A stretch of DNA of 64,000 nucleotides, from contig OX439038.1 of the NCBI GenBank assembly GCA_949317995.1, positions 67,780,659 through 67,844,658 of the forward strand, given 5' to 3'. Positions 32,626 to 43,364 of this stretch are shown piece after piece (position 1 is the stretch's first letter; each line of letters begins with the position of its first letter). Below the pieces are notes generated by a model. That model had not been told where the DNA came from. It did not search any database and saw only the letters and a program-made list of their open reading frames with translations. The DNA is from Acholoe squamosa (lineage: Eukaryota; Annelida; Polychaeta; Phyllodocida; Polynoidae). A program made the translations under genes and the position numbers.

Positions 32626-32654
32626 ATACACAAACATAACCGCGAGACGCCGTG

Positions 32655-32850
32655 AGTGGAGCAGGCGCGGTGGCCTAGCGGTTAGCGCTTTGCGCTCAGC
32701 CGTGAGAGGTACATGGATCGCGCCCCGGTCCGGGCACATCTTTTTTCGCCGTGTGCGCTGTCGCTGTCCGCTGCCGGGCGAGGAGGTGTATGTACCTGTC
32801 ATGGCTGGCTTCGAGTCCCGGGAAGGGGGAATAATTTTTGTTTTCAACTT
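32655..32850 (+). mobile_element. tRNA-derived SINE, plus strand
   Basis: A-box-like TGGCCTAGCGGTTAG at 32671-32685 is followed by a weak B-box match at about 32715 and a better one, GCTTCGAGTCCC, at about 32809. Between them lies the 45-bp module CGTGTGCGCTGTCGCTGTCC.. shared with the neighbouring SINE. It is not a functional tRNA because the arms cannot pair. Confidence 0.55.
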
Positions 32851-32905
32851 GAATTTATTGGTATAATATTGATTATTTATTGGTTTCGTGGTATAAAATA
32901 AGTAG

Positions 32906-33014
32906 ACAATGGATAACTGATGACTCGTGGGGGTTATCGACGATAATAACACTCGGCCTAAGGCCTCGTGTCATTATTCGTCGATAACCCCCACTCGTCA
33001 TCAGTTATCCATTG
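32906..33014. mobile_element. Fold-back element, ~105-bp palindrome
   Basis: The left arm CAATGGATAACTGATGACTC..GGGGGTTATCGACG and the right arm ending CATCAGTTATCCATTG are inverse copies with about 5 mismatches over 53 positions and a 3-base centre (GGCC TAA GGCC). It is non-coding. Its core GGGGGTTATCG is shared with the palindrome at 17170-17300. Confidence 0.8.
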
Positions 33015-33234
33015 GTTACTTGTTCAATAACACACACTCTATACTCTATAGGATATATATCTTTATGGTCATGTTTCCGGGGCAGTGACCAATGTAGGTT
33101 GATTTATATAGATTTGATTATTAAAGACTGTCATAGTGTGTGACATCCCTGCAGCAAACTTGAGACTTTTTGCAAGGAAATTCCTCCGTTGCACTTTGAG
33201 TCCCAGATCAATGTTATGATACTTGAATGCTTAC

Positions 33235-33493
33235 ATGCTGCCATAATACCTCACATATAAGGCGCAATGAGAATATTTGCAATGTGAACACGAGTTGATA
33301 GAGATGCTATGAGAATGGATCTAATTTTCGTGACATAAATACTTATCTATATATAGTAGAACATATATCGTTATCCTCGCCTATAAGGTGCACAGACTGC
33401 AACCTTAACCTTTGCTGATTCTACAAGGCGTAGAGCCCAGTGGTCCACCCTCACGTACAATCCGCACCTTATACACAAGGTATTATGTTAGCA
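33235..33493. mobile_element. MITE, CGTATAAGGCGC family copy 5
   Basis: The left end CATGCTGCCATAATACCT and the right end GGTATTATGTTAGCATG are inverted. The interior carries ATATAAGGCGCA and GCACCTTATACAC phrases. It is non-coding. Confidence 0.65.
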
Positions 33494-34786
33494 TGAGTGC
33501 CAGATAAGTTCCACCCTTTGCCACTCAGAATGCGGCGCTGTCATCGCCGGGAATGTATAACTTGAAATGTCCACTGTAGAGTTGCCTGTACCACCTGAAG
33601 CCCTGCCAGTTAAGGATCTACATGTACACGTACTGGAGTAACACTATGTGAGGTGCCTATTACACTACACAGCCTGTGGGTCCTACTGGAGTAAGGGCCT
33701 GAATGAAGCCAGACATCTGTACAGGTATATGGGACTGGTACTCATTCCACATTGGGAACCATGATACTCTAGTCGAGGACTGCCGAGTAAGGCACACACC
33801 GGGACTGTATACAGAGTGAGGGGAATATTATAACATACTGGAGATATTTAGAGAACTTCGTATCCATAAAGAAAACTGGGACTGAAATATATGGGTAAAC
33901 CCGGAGGACTGCAAGATTCTCATCCCCATTTACCTCCAAAGATATACCTATGTGGTGGACCTACAGGTAAGACCTATAGGTAACTCTTGTAATCATGGCT
34001 TTCCTGATCCACTATTGGGACCCTCATCCTGTGATATAGGTGAATAGGAACTGCATTAGAAAACAGGCGTTAAAGGATCAAAATATATGCAACTAGCTTG
34101 ATATAGTGTAGTTGATCTATTACTACTCCGAAATAATATGTGGCATTATTATAGTTTTATATGAGAGTTTCCATTCTTGTTTTTGACATTAGTGACCTAT
34201 GCTTCGTAAACAACACGATAGCGTGAGTTGAGTTTCAAATATTTTTTTATTGGCTTAAACAATCATGGCATGAACCTATTCATTGAAAGTCAAAATAGGC
34301 ATACAAATTATTACAGAGAAATGATCCATGCATCTGTAAGCCAGAAGGGTTAACCTTTTTCACTGACGGGCCAATATTGTCCGGGACACATTGTCATGAT
34401 ATGGGGTATGTACAATAGCAGCTAGAGTGAAGCAGGAAGGTGTGATATCATATCTCTTATCCCATGCCTCATGTTCACCTTGTACTGTCCACTTGTAGGG
34501 TGGTGATCAGTGAGTGTATAGCTGATTACACACACGTTGTTGATAAGGACAGAGGTATTTATAATATATGTATTATACTTATAACATACATGATCAGGAT
34601 AAGTGAAAGGCTTTTGTGTATGATCCCATTACACACAATGTTTACTGATAGTCCTGACAAGTGATGTCTACAAACATACTGCAGGCCCAGCCTATTATCA
34701 TATGTTGGACCACTTAGAAGGACAACATGGAAGATAGCCATACCTTTATTTGAACCTTTATTGGACATGGGCTTGTGCATAAATAA
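33494..34786. other. Intergenic, no gene recognised
   Basis: The sequence around 33590-33990 reads in short phrases such as CACTGGAGTAA/TACTGGAGTAAGG without clear periodicity. No open frame of note. Confidence 0.35.
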
Positions 34787-34918
34787 CCCACTTGGCATAA
34801 AAGGTGTTGTTTTTTTTACGTAAAAAAACACCACGTTTTTATTGGTTTCCCTATTGGTTATTTGGTTGGAAATTGGTTAGAAAAACGTTTAAAAACGTGT
34901 TTTTTTTTGCCAAGTGGG
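34787..34918. mobile_element. MITE, CCCACTTGGCA ends, 132 bp
   Basis: The left end CCCACTTGGCATAAAA and the right end TTTTTTTGCCAAGTGGG are inverted. The interior repeats ACGT-centred A/T-rich phrases (ACGTTTTT, AAACGTTT). It is non-coding. Confidence 0.7.
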
Positions 34919-36970
34919 AATATATTGACTGAGACCTTTATGTGTAACTGTGTTAATTAAAGGGGTGTGCTCTTACAATATCCCTCTGTGTTCACACAGA
35001 TCAGGAATATTTACACTATATGTATCCCCAGCTTTCCTGTGTGCGTATTTCTATATATGTACATATAATGGGATATAATGGTTGGTTTGTTTACACCTAT
35101 TGCACCCTCTCTCACGTCCTTCCCCTCTTCTCTATTTTATGTCCTTCCTCTATACCACCTCTTTCCCTCCCTCCGTTCTGTCCCCTCTCCCCCATGTTAC
35201 CCTTCCCCCGCCCTCCACGTCCACGCCTATCTCTACCTCATTATGGTCTGTATACGAATTTCCCATGAGACCCTAAGCAGCAACACAATACCAGCAATCT
35301 CAGTTTCCATTACTGGACTAGGTGAACCGTCCAGGGAGTCGAGGCAGGAAATGAGATATTTGTCAATTAGAAAAAAATAGAAGAAAAACAGAACTTAAAT
35401 AACGTTGAAAAAATATTTAGGGCTTGTACGTTTCATCTAATATCAGAAAAAAAACACGTTTTTCTTTATACTTAAAAAATGCTTTTAATATATAAGGACA
35501 TCTTTTTATTTCTAGTTTAAAATGACGTAATTGATTTTGATATTAAAACGTAACTAACAAACGTTTTTGCAACGTTGACAAAATCGTTTCTTCCCCGAAA
35601 TAGATAAGATGGAAATGGCAATTTTAGACAATACTTTTCAATTGATGTATCTAAGACCCAAGTTACACCAACAATAGTAATAAGTTATTTCCCAAGTCTA
35701 ACGTTTTCAAGCCACAGACATTGCTACTCGTTTCATACCTCAATTAACACAAACCTCTATACCGCATATTGGCTTAGAGAGTGCTTAGACACAGGGGAGA
35801 GGAGAATGTAAGCAGAAAGAAGATTTGCACCCATAGGACAATTATAATCCTCATTCTTCTTAAGGTCTCAAAGGTTGGTTAATCAAAATGTAGAAGAACC
35901 ATAAACATAATTATTTTCATCTTGATTTGTAACCGGCAATACTCGTCTCTGAGTCTCTAGACCTCTTGAGTAATATGCATATATATGGAATAGTGCACGT
36001 CCATTTTTTTAAACAAAACGTTTACAAAGGTCCATGACTGTAGTCATGAATATATAAAATCATTATGCTATAAATTATATCTAATGACTATACATAAAGC
36101 GTGCCCATCGTTTAAGGTACACAACACCCAACAGGAGAGTGCTAAGAGCAGAATTATTAACCTGAGTTACACACTAGCTAGTCCTCATGAATTGCTTGGA
36201 GTAGGCCCATGGATTATTAAGTGTCACAGACATTAACACTAATAAATCCATCAAGGAACTCTTATAAGTTAGGATATTTATTGCCCTTCTGCACGACTAA
36301 CGTTTATAAAAGGAAGATAAGCTTTTCAACTAAAGTGGAAATAAATAACTCCTTTTTTATTCATGTTTTTTCATAGAAATTAGGGCAATTATACCAGTCC
36401 TACTCATTATAGGTAACTTGAGGCTTTCCTTTATGATTTCTAATTAGTCCTATAGGCCTAACCACTCTTTTAGGTATGCATCTGTGGGGATTAACGCTAA
36501 AAGATATTCCATAAATTTCACGATAGCTTCAGATGAGTTTTGCATTACATGGCCAACCGAGCTGTAAATTTCAGATAAGCTTTTGTTTTGCTTCCATGAA
36601 ACAACCAATAAGTGTTATGTGGGACACGTGATCCTAATCCCTAGCATGCACACTCTTAAAGGTATCGTTATCAAAAGGCCATAACCTCTTACCTGAACGG
36701 TGATTAGTTCATGATATCAAGGTGCCTTGAGGTACTGTTACATGGGTATCCTAGCAGAGCTGGAATGTATATCTAGTGTATGTATATATAAAATATGAAT
36801 ATATTGATACTGTTGGATACAATACTCATAATATTTTAGAATGTTGGATATCTGGGTTAGACAGAATCTTTACAGAATTGTCCATTCTAATGAAATACAA
36901 AATGTCATAAAACCTGCTGAGATGTACCAATTTACCTGTATTGGATATTATACAATAAATGATCCTATAA
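34919..36970. other. Intergenic, no gene recognised
   Basis: A C/T-rich stretch at about 35100-35240 is open in several frames purely through composition. Around 35400-35600, AACGTTT-type phrases recur, perhaps old copies of the preceding MITE's interior. Confidence 0.35.
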
Positions 36971-37146
36971 CAGGGGTACACACTAACATTTTGGATTTTT
37001 GGACATCCGGGCCAGTAGTCAAGTATAAAGCAATGTATTTTCAAATATTCTACTGGCCAATTTCAAAAGAAACCTAAACATAATCACTGGCCGCAGCCAA
37101 AAACACTGGCCATTGGCCACCGGGCCAGTGTAAGTGTCTACCTCTG
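36971..37146. mobile_element. TIR element, CAGGGGTAGACAC family copy 2
   Basis: Starts CAGGGGTACACACTAACATT and ends GTAAGTGTCTACCTCTG in inverted orientation. It is flanked by TATAA at 36966-36970 and 37147-37151, a clean 5-bp target duplication. It shares GGCCAGT/ACTGGCC phrases with the copy at 4511. Confidence 0.75.
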
Positions 37147-38095
37147 TATAATATGTAGGCCTATTGCACATAGCATTTAATTCCCCAAACCACAGATAAG
37201 TTTAGCAAGTTAGACATTGATATCTCGGACCTGCGAAACAATGGCACAGGGCTGACACACGGAGGTTTGACGGACCCTAGGATCTTGGTGGTTTATGAGT
37301 AATCTACCATTGCTAGATCTATGTTAGCACGCAGGGAGCGACATGAACCTAAAAAATCAACCTGAGACACTGTAGAAATATACAGACCCTACCTTATGCA
37401 TTCTACGAGATGTTGAAATTTTTGTCACCGGCAAGAAGAGGATGAAATTCAACATGGCGGCCTCCATGATTTTCTGGCCGAACGGTTCGTAAACATCGCA
37501 CGACAAGCATTCTGAATACTCCACAAGACCTAATTTTCTAGCCTTGACTAAATGTAACCCATTGGACCATTACTGGAGGATTATAAACATTTTGTGAATT
37601 ATTTCTAGATTTGAGAGTACGAAAGTAAATGCCTACCACTAGAAATACGAAACAATCTCCACACTCGGAACTGTCTGACAACGGATTACAGTATGAGATG
37701 CCTTTAAGGGGATAATTATAATAGAGAGTTGTTAAAATGTTGACAATGACCATTATCAACGGACGTGGCTTTGCTAATTGTGATGTCGAATCTCGATTTC
37801 TCTTGCTTCACCTATGTAGTCATGGAGATAAATATTGGTAGCTAGGAGATTTATGATATATGGATTTGATTAAAATGCAAATTAACTATAATTTCTTGTT
37901 CTTCTAAACTCCTACTTTAAAACAATGCCAGTGTTTCAGGGCATCACTGCCCAGAGAACGCAAACTGATGTAGTACTATAAATTTGAAACACTTATATTT
38001 TTCATTCATCTATTTTACACTATTATCAAGAAATGAAGTTATGAATATGATGTTAAAGCTGTCAGTCTGATGATACTGCATGTCAAACATTATAA

Positions 38096-38097
<2 letters not shown>
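37147..38097. other. Intergenic, no gene recognised
   Basis: AT-rich DNA without a motif-bearing open frame or clear repeat. Confidence 0.35.
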
Positions 38098-38147
<50 letters not shown>

Positions 38148-38173
38148 CTGATACTGAGACACAGATACACTGA

Positions 38174-38215
<42 letters not shown>
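38098..38215. repeat. (GA)n microsatellite, two blocks
   Basis: Two runs of AG dinucleotides are separated by CGACTGATACTGAGACACAG and a short spacer. They create spurious Ser/Leu-rich frames on the minus strand. Confidence 0.95.
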
Positions 38216-38217
<2 letters not shown>

Positions 38218-40977
38218 TATAATGTGTGGATGAAATGTATGGAGGAGGGAGAAAGACAGTAGGCGATGTAACAAAGGAGAAATGTCTAGGCTTTCCAGCA
38301 AGATCTATACATGGAGTGAAATATCTCAGGAAGAAGGGTATGGAGTGCAATAATAAGCTAATACATGTAAAGAAAGGAAAAGAAGAAGGGAAGTAACTGA
38401 AATTACAAGTTGACACAAGGACAACTAGGAAACAACATACCCTAACATATGTAGTTAAGGTCAATTAACACATTTATTCTGTCAGTGTTCAGCTACTGTT
38501 AACCTGAATAAACATATGTTGTGGCCACTGACAGCCCTGACCAAACACTATAACAGAACCTCACACGAGGTGTAAGGGCCTTCAACAATAATGTATATCA
38601 CCTCCACTAAACCTGATGTAACATTACATTAGTGCTCTATAGAGTTGTGTATTATGTAAGGTATCAGCCTAGGAAAACAGTTTAGTGTAAGGCTTCAGTT
38701 TTACACGTGTTGAATACTTTACAGTTGATGTATACATTGCTGGTAGGGGCCCGGGGTTCCTCAACAAACTACATGTATACACAATGACAGGAAATTTGCA
38801 GTCTCATGCTTTAAGGGTTTCATTTTGATACGTGAACTACAATGATGGGAAAGTATTTGATAGTATTAACCAGCCATACAAAAGGATTCAGCAAACAGAT
38901 GCCTGCAACTCTGAAAGCTTCAAAACCTAATGTATTTAGGCTCATAAATGTGCGAAAAGTAGAGCTGTTTGCAAAATTAAGATAAATCAATCGAGTATAT
39001 TAATCTATATAGAGTCCCATATCAGGTCGAGCCATAAAGTCAGGGAAGCATATGAACATGTTATTAGACATGCTCAGGTCTAAAACTGATAAGAAACTGT
39101 GTAATGCCCATTCATTTCAATAGTTTAAAGCAATGACCTATGGACCCTACCCTGATCCACACGCGGTGTTGATCAGATGTTCAATATCTAGATTAAATAC
39201 TTTCTCAGAGTACAAATTACGTCTTTTGTATGCACGACTTCATGACCCTGCTAGAACTGCTTTTTGTATGGCAGTGTCCTCCCTAAATGCAATTTCAAAA
39301 GGCGCTCAGAAAAGCTCATCAAAATCCAGATCCCTAGCCAAATACTATAGGAAACATTACATGACTTCTCACACCCAGATGTTAATGCTTCAATTGTGAA
39401 AACATGCTAACAGCAAAACATTTAGGTATCCTCACTCAAGTGTTATGCATACAGTTGGTGTGAGCACTGGCCAGATAGGCTGTCGTAGTTATGTGTTCAC
39501 TGTAAATCAATCTGCAACTGGGTAAAGACGATTTTTCCAAATGAGGAAAAAATAAATTCTTTTCGTGGCCACATAAAAGTTACAAACCTTTACTTAGCTG
39601 TTCTGTATACATGCTGATTTGCCATGATAGATTGACATATCAATATCCCTGCCATAGGTGATGTAAGGGAGGGTGAGGAGCATTGCAGGGCATTTCAAAA
39701 TGATGTCTATAGCTATCATTTTGAAAAGCCCTCCTGCAGCCCTGTTGACATTAGTTCTTTGACAGATACACAAACTTAGCCTGGCTAAGGATTAAAATGG
39801 CTGACGTTGCAAAATCCCCTCCAGCTTATTCTGATATATGGACCTCCGGATATGACCCTCGTCCACCCGACACCCATAGAAGGGAAAAATGGGAGCCTGT
39901 GTAGAGAGTTACTTCTAAAACGATGGTCATCCGCTTAAATTTGATTTTAATTTGGGGCCCTAGGTATCTTTCAAAAACAAAGCCCATTCTTGGTAAACCC
40001 TTCAAAATCACTGGTCTTCATATCGCTACCGTGCTGACAATCCTGATTATAAAGGAAATAAATTAATAGCACACAACAACTTATTCTGCCAATACAATGT
40101 GTTAAATGACATACACTGATGCATAGAGAAAGGTCCTTGAATAAAATGATGTTTTTATTGAAACTTCTCTTGTTGGTTTCATCGTAGGTCCATCTGTACA
40201 CCAAAACCAATATAAAGTAAGCCCACAGCCTTACCATAGTGTGCACAACTTTGTATTAGGGGTTTCTGGTTAGAAAATATGGCAATGCAATAGTTTGTGA
40301 CACCCTTTAGAGAGGTTATACGGCAGCAGTTACAGCTGCAAAATTAAACATTTAGACTGCCCAAGGGTTATTCAGAAAAGTAATGTCCCATGTTATTGTA
40401 AAGGCTAATGCCGCCTAAACAGCTGCCAAAGTGGTACAGTAGGCTAAATGTGTTTCAATTTCAACTTGGCTACATGTGAAGAGGGAGAAAACAACTTTTA
40501 TAATAATGTTCCATGTTATCAGGTGAGAGAATTCTGTGTTGCTTGTAGCTGAGTATTGGATTTTCAATCATGAAAAAAAATAAATCTAGACCTGAAGAAT
40601 TGTTGTAAAACACGAAACAGCTACATTTACGGCCTCTCGGTATTAGCTTAGACCCCATAAATGTTTATTCCACTATAGTTAATCGACGTACTAAAAGTTG
40701 TAATGTGAAACAAGATTAGATGAATTTCAAATAACTAATATTCTTCATGCTCTTTGATATTCATAAAACAATCAATAAATCTTAAACCTTTTCAGGGTGA
40801 CGCTAGTATTACATGTAGTCTGCTTCACACCCTTTGAGAAACTCCCGTTGATATGAGAATATCATGTCCATAAAAATTCAATTAAATTCAATTCAGAATG
40901 CATTAACTATTCATTTGTCAGTAGGCCTACCAGGGACTAAATTAGAGCACGATATTACCTTTGATTCACTTATTAAA
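38216..40977. other. Intergenic; small hairpin
   Basis: No gene recognised. At about 39683-39737 GGGCATTTCAAAATGAT and ATCATTTTGAAAAGCCC form an inverted repeat around CTATAG. It may be a fold-back relic. Confidence 0.35.
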
Positions 40978-41210
40978 CATAGCCCCAAAGTGGTGTTAGG
41001 TGCTGACACTTCAGGTCTATACCGAGGAATGTTGATGGCAAATTGGTCAATACTTATTCAAACATGGTCTCTCCTTTAACGATACACTCAAATACCACCC
41101 GCACACCTTATGCTTCACAAGACCCTTATACTGTTGTATAGGCCTACTATTTTCTTCTTTAGTAGAAGGGCCTTTCTTGGTTATTTCCGACTAGCTAGGA
41201 TTTCAGCAGT
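40978..41210. repeat. Dispersed repeat, copy A
   Basis: Shares GCCCCAA.G, GAATGTTGAT, TCTCTCCTTTAAC.ATACA and following phrases in the same order with 42955-43190. It is a diverged non-coding pair. Confidence 0.5.
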
Positions 41211-41856
41211 AGAAGGTTTGAGGGGTCTTTCTTTAGGAACGGGTGGTAGTTTGCATACAAGGTAAAGCCTTTATTTTTTCACTATTTAGATGTTTGTTTT
41301 TCACACTGCAGATGGATTTATATTAATGATACGTGAACAATTGCACGTTAGTTACTCCTATAATTTATTTAAGTGTCAAAATGATTCTCCACCTGCACTA
41401 GCACAGTGGCGACCATACTGAAGGAATGTGCACTTAATCGTCTGACTAACTTTATTCTCTCTACTCAAATTGAAGAGAAATTTTGTGTAATAAGAAAGAC
41501 TTGACAATATCAAGTTGTGCATCATTTACTCAGAGTACACTTTCTGATTGGCAGCGGACACATACATTACATGTATACAATGCCATGTACCTCTTTGAGG
41601 TTGCTAAGTTCAAAGTTACAACTAATAACGATTTTAATTCTTACACTGCTGCCAGTACCAATCAACACCCACTGTGACTGAAGGCCAATAGACCCTGCTG
41701 AGCAGACTCCTTCAAATTAATTGAATCATCTGTAAAGTCCCCTTTATCCTTCCAAGATTTGGCACTAGGCGACACAACTACCAGTGTCTGAAGGGGATAG
41801 GGGCATTAATGTTGATAGCAGCAGTTGGCGGTACTGGAAGTGCAAGGATCTAATGT

Positions 41857-42126
41857 CTGGAAGGCATTTTCGAAGATGGTTCGACTAGGCCCACTTCAAA
41901 TCGTAGTGGCATCCCTCACTTCAATGCCATCACAGCCCTGCATCTTGTGGTCACTAATTATTGCACTGGTACGACTGCCTTACCAAACCCTATGTTATTA
42001 CTACATTAAGTGCTGATCGTACAGAGCAGTCGTGGGGTATTACCTACGATCACCCACTCTAATCTTGAGGATTTCAAATCGTAGTGGCTGTGTCCAGTCG
42101 TACCATCTTGAGAAATGCCTTCCCGG
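41857..42126. mobile_element. MITE, GTACGACTG family copy 1
   Basis: The left end CTGGAAGGCATTTTCGAAGA..CGACT and the right end CAGTCGTACCATCTTGAGAA..CCTTCC are inverted. The interior has inverted CAAATCGTAGTGGC phrases. Other copies lie at 53975, 57763 and 63870. Confidence 0.7.
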
Positions 42127-43364
42127 TGTTCTGTTGCTTTAATTGGGTGAATGGCCATTATGCTAGGTCAAAATGAGACCACAGTTAAGACTGCTATCAT
42201 CATTAATATTTGTTAGGGCATAAACCTTACTTTAGTTTACAAATGGCTATATCTAAGAGAAAGGATATCAATTTGCAATAGACACTAATGACTGTAATCC
42301 TTCCCCTCCATGTTCTTGCATGTCATAGGGTTTCTGGTGTTTTAATATACATCTTTGGCAATGTAAAAGAGTCTTTAAACTTATTGTCTGATGTTAGGGA
42401 CGAGTCATGTATTGCTAGGTGGGGGGGGGGGCTTGTTAGATATAGGGGGACGGTCATTTTGAAAAAGAGCCCCTTGGTGGGGGGGCCAAAACCCAATAAA
42501 CCTTCACACCTGGGGGCTCAAAACTAAATATGGGCAATTAAAATACCCATCGCGACGCATCATTCCGTGTGCATATACGTTTTTGTTTGTTTTTTTTGTT
42601 TGTTTTTTTTTTTGGGGGGGGGAATTTGCAAAATCAGCTCTTAGTGGGGGGGGGGGTCACGATCATTTTTTGTCATAATGATGGGGGCGTAAATATCATA
42701 AAGTCTTTTTTTTTATTGGGTTAGGACAGAACCTGAGACATGATTGCCGTTTTTGTGGCCTATGAGTATATATGTCCCTACTGGATAGCATGAAGCCTCA
42801 CAGCTGCTTCAATTCATCATAATAAACATTATTCACCAGTATGATGCTTAGAAGCAATGGTGAGACACTTACAATTGCTGTGATCAGTCACCATGTTGGC
42901 AAAGTGTCAAATGCATTAAAGCCCTATATGCTACTTTCATTGGCAAATTGAACTTGGCCCCAAGGCATTGTTAGAGGCTGATACTTGAGGGCTGTGCAGT
43001 AGAATGTTGATTGTGAATTGATCAATAGCTATTCAAACAGGCTCTCTCCTTTAACAATACATTCCCACACCAACCATACAAAGTCTAGCCCAACGCTTAA
43101 CAACCCTTATTATGTGGTATTCTACCTGGTAGCGTGTTTTCCCCTTAATGAAGGGGGGGCTCCTTGGTTTCTTTCCCACTGACCATTCCTCAGGCTTACA
43201 TACGTTAGAACAAATAGACAACCACCATCTTCTAAAACTACTGCCCAGACATGTTCAAATACATTGAATTACTTGTTAAGTCATTTACTTTCCTTTCTCT
43301 GTACACTTGCTGCTCTCCAACATAATAAGGTAGTATCATAATAGAGGGGTGTGAGGGTTTACTC
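42127..43364. other. Intergenic with dispersed repeats
   Basis: Contains the diverged partner of 20606-20700 at about 42415-42510, several poly-G/poly-T runs, and copy B (42955-43190) of the repeat at 40978. No gene recognised. Confidence 0.45.

Noticed and set aside
32655..32850. Functional tRNA gene
   Set aside because: A and B boxes are present, but the acceptor and anticodon arms do not pair and the spacing to the better B box is stretched by an insert. It is a SINE head.
35020..35380. Three overlapping plus-strand frames of 64-100 codons
   Set aside because: They are open because of a C/T-rich stretch. The products are Pro/Ser/Leu-rich without motifs, and all frames are open at once.
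38083..38464. Minus-strand Ser/Leu-rich proteins
   Set aside because: They are translations of the (GA)n microsatellite and its flank, without splice or motif support.
39133..39399. 88-codon plus-strand frame with basic composition
   Set aside because: It looks mildly protein-like, but no family motif, no flanking splice sites with matching phase and no neighbouring exons were found.
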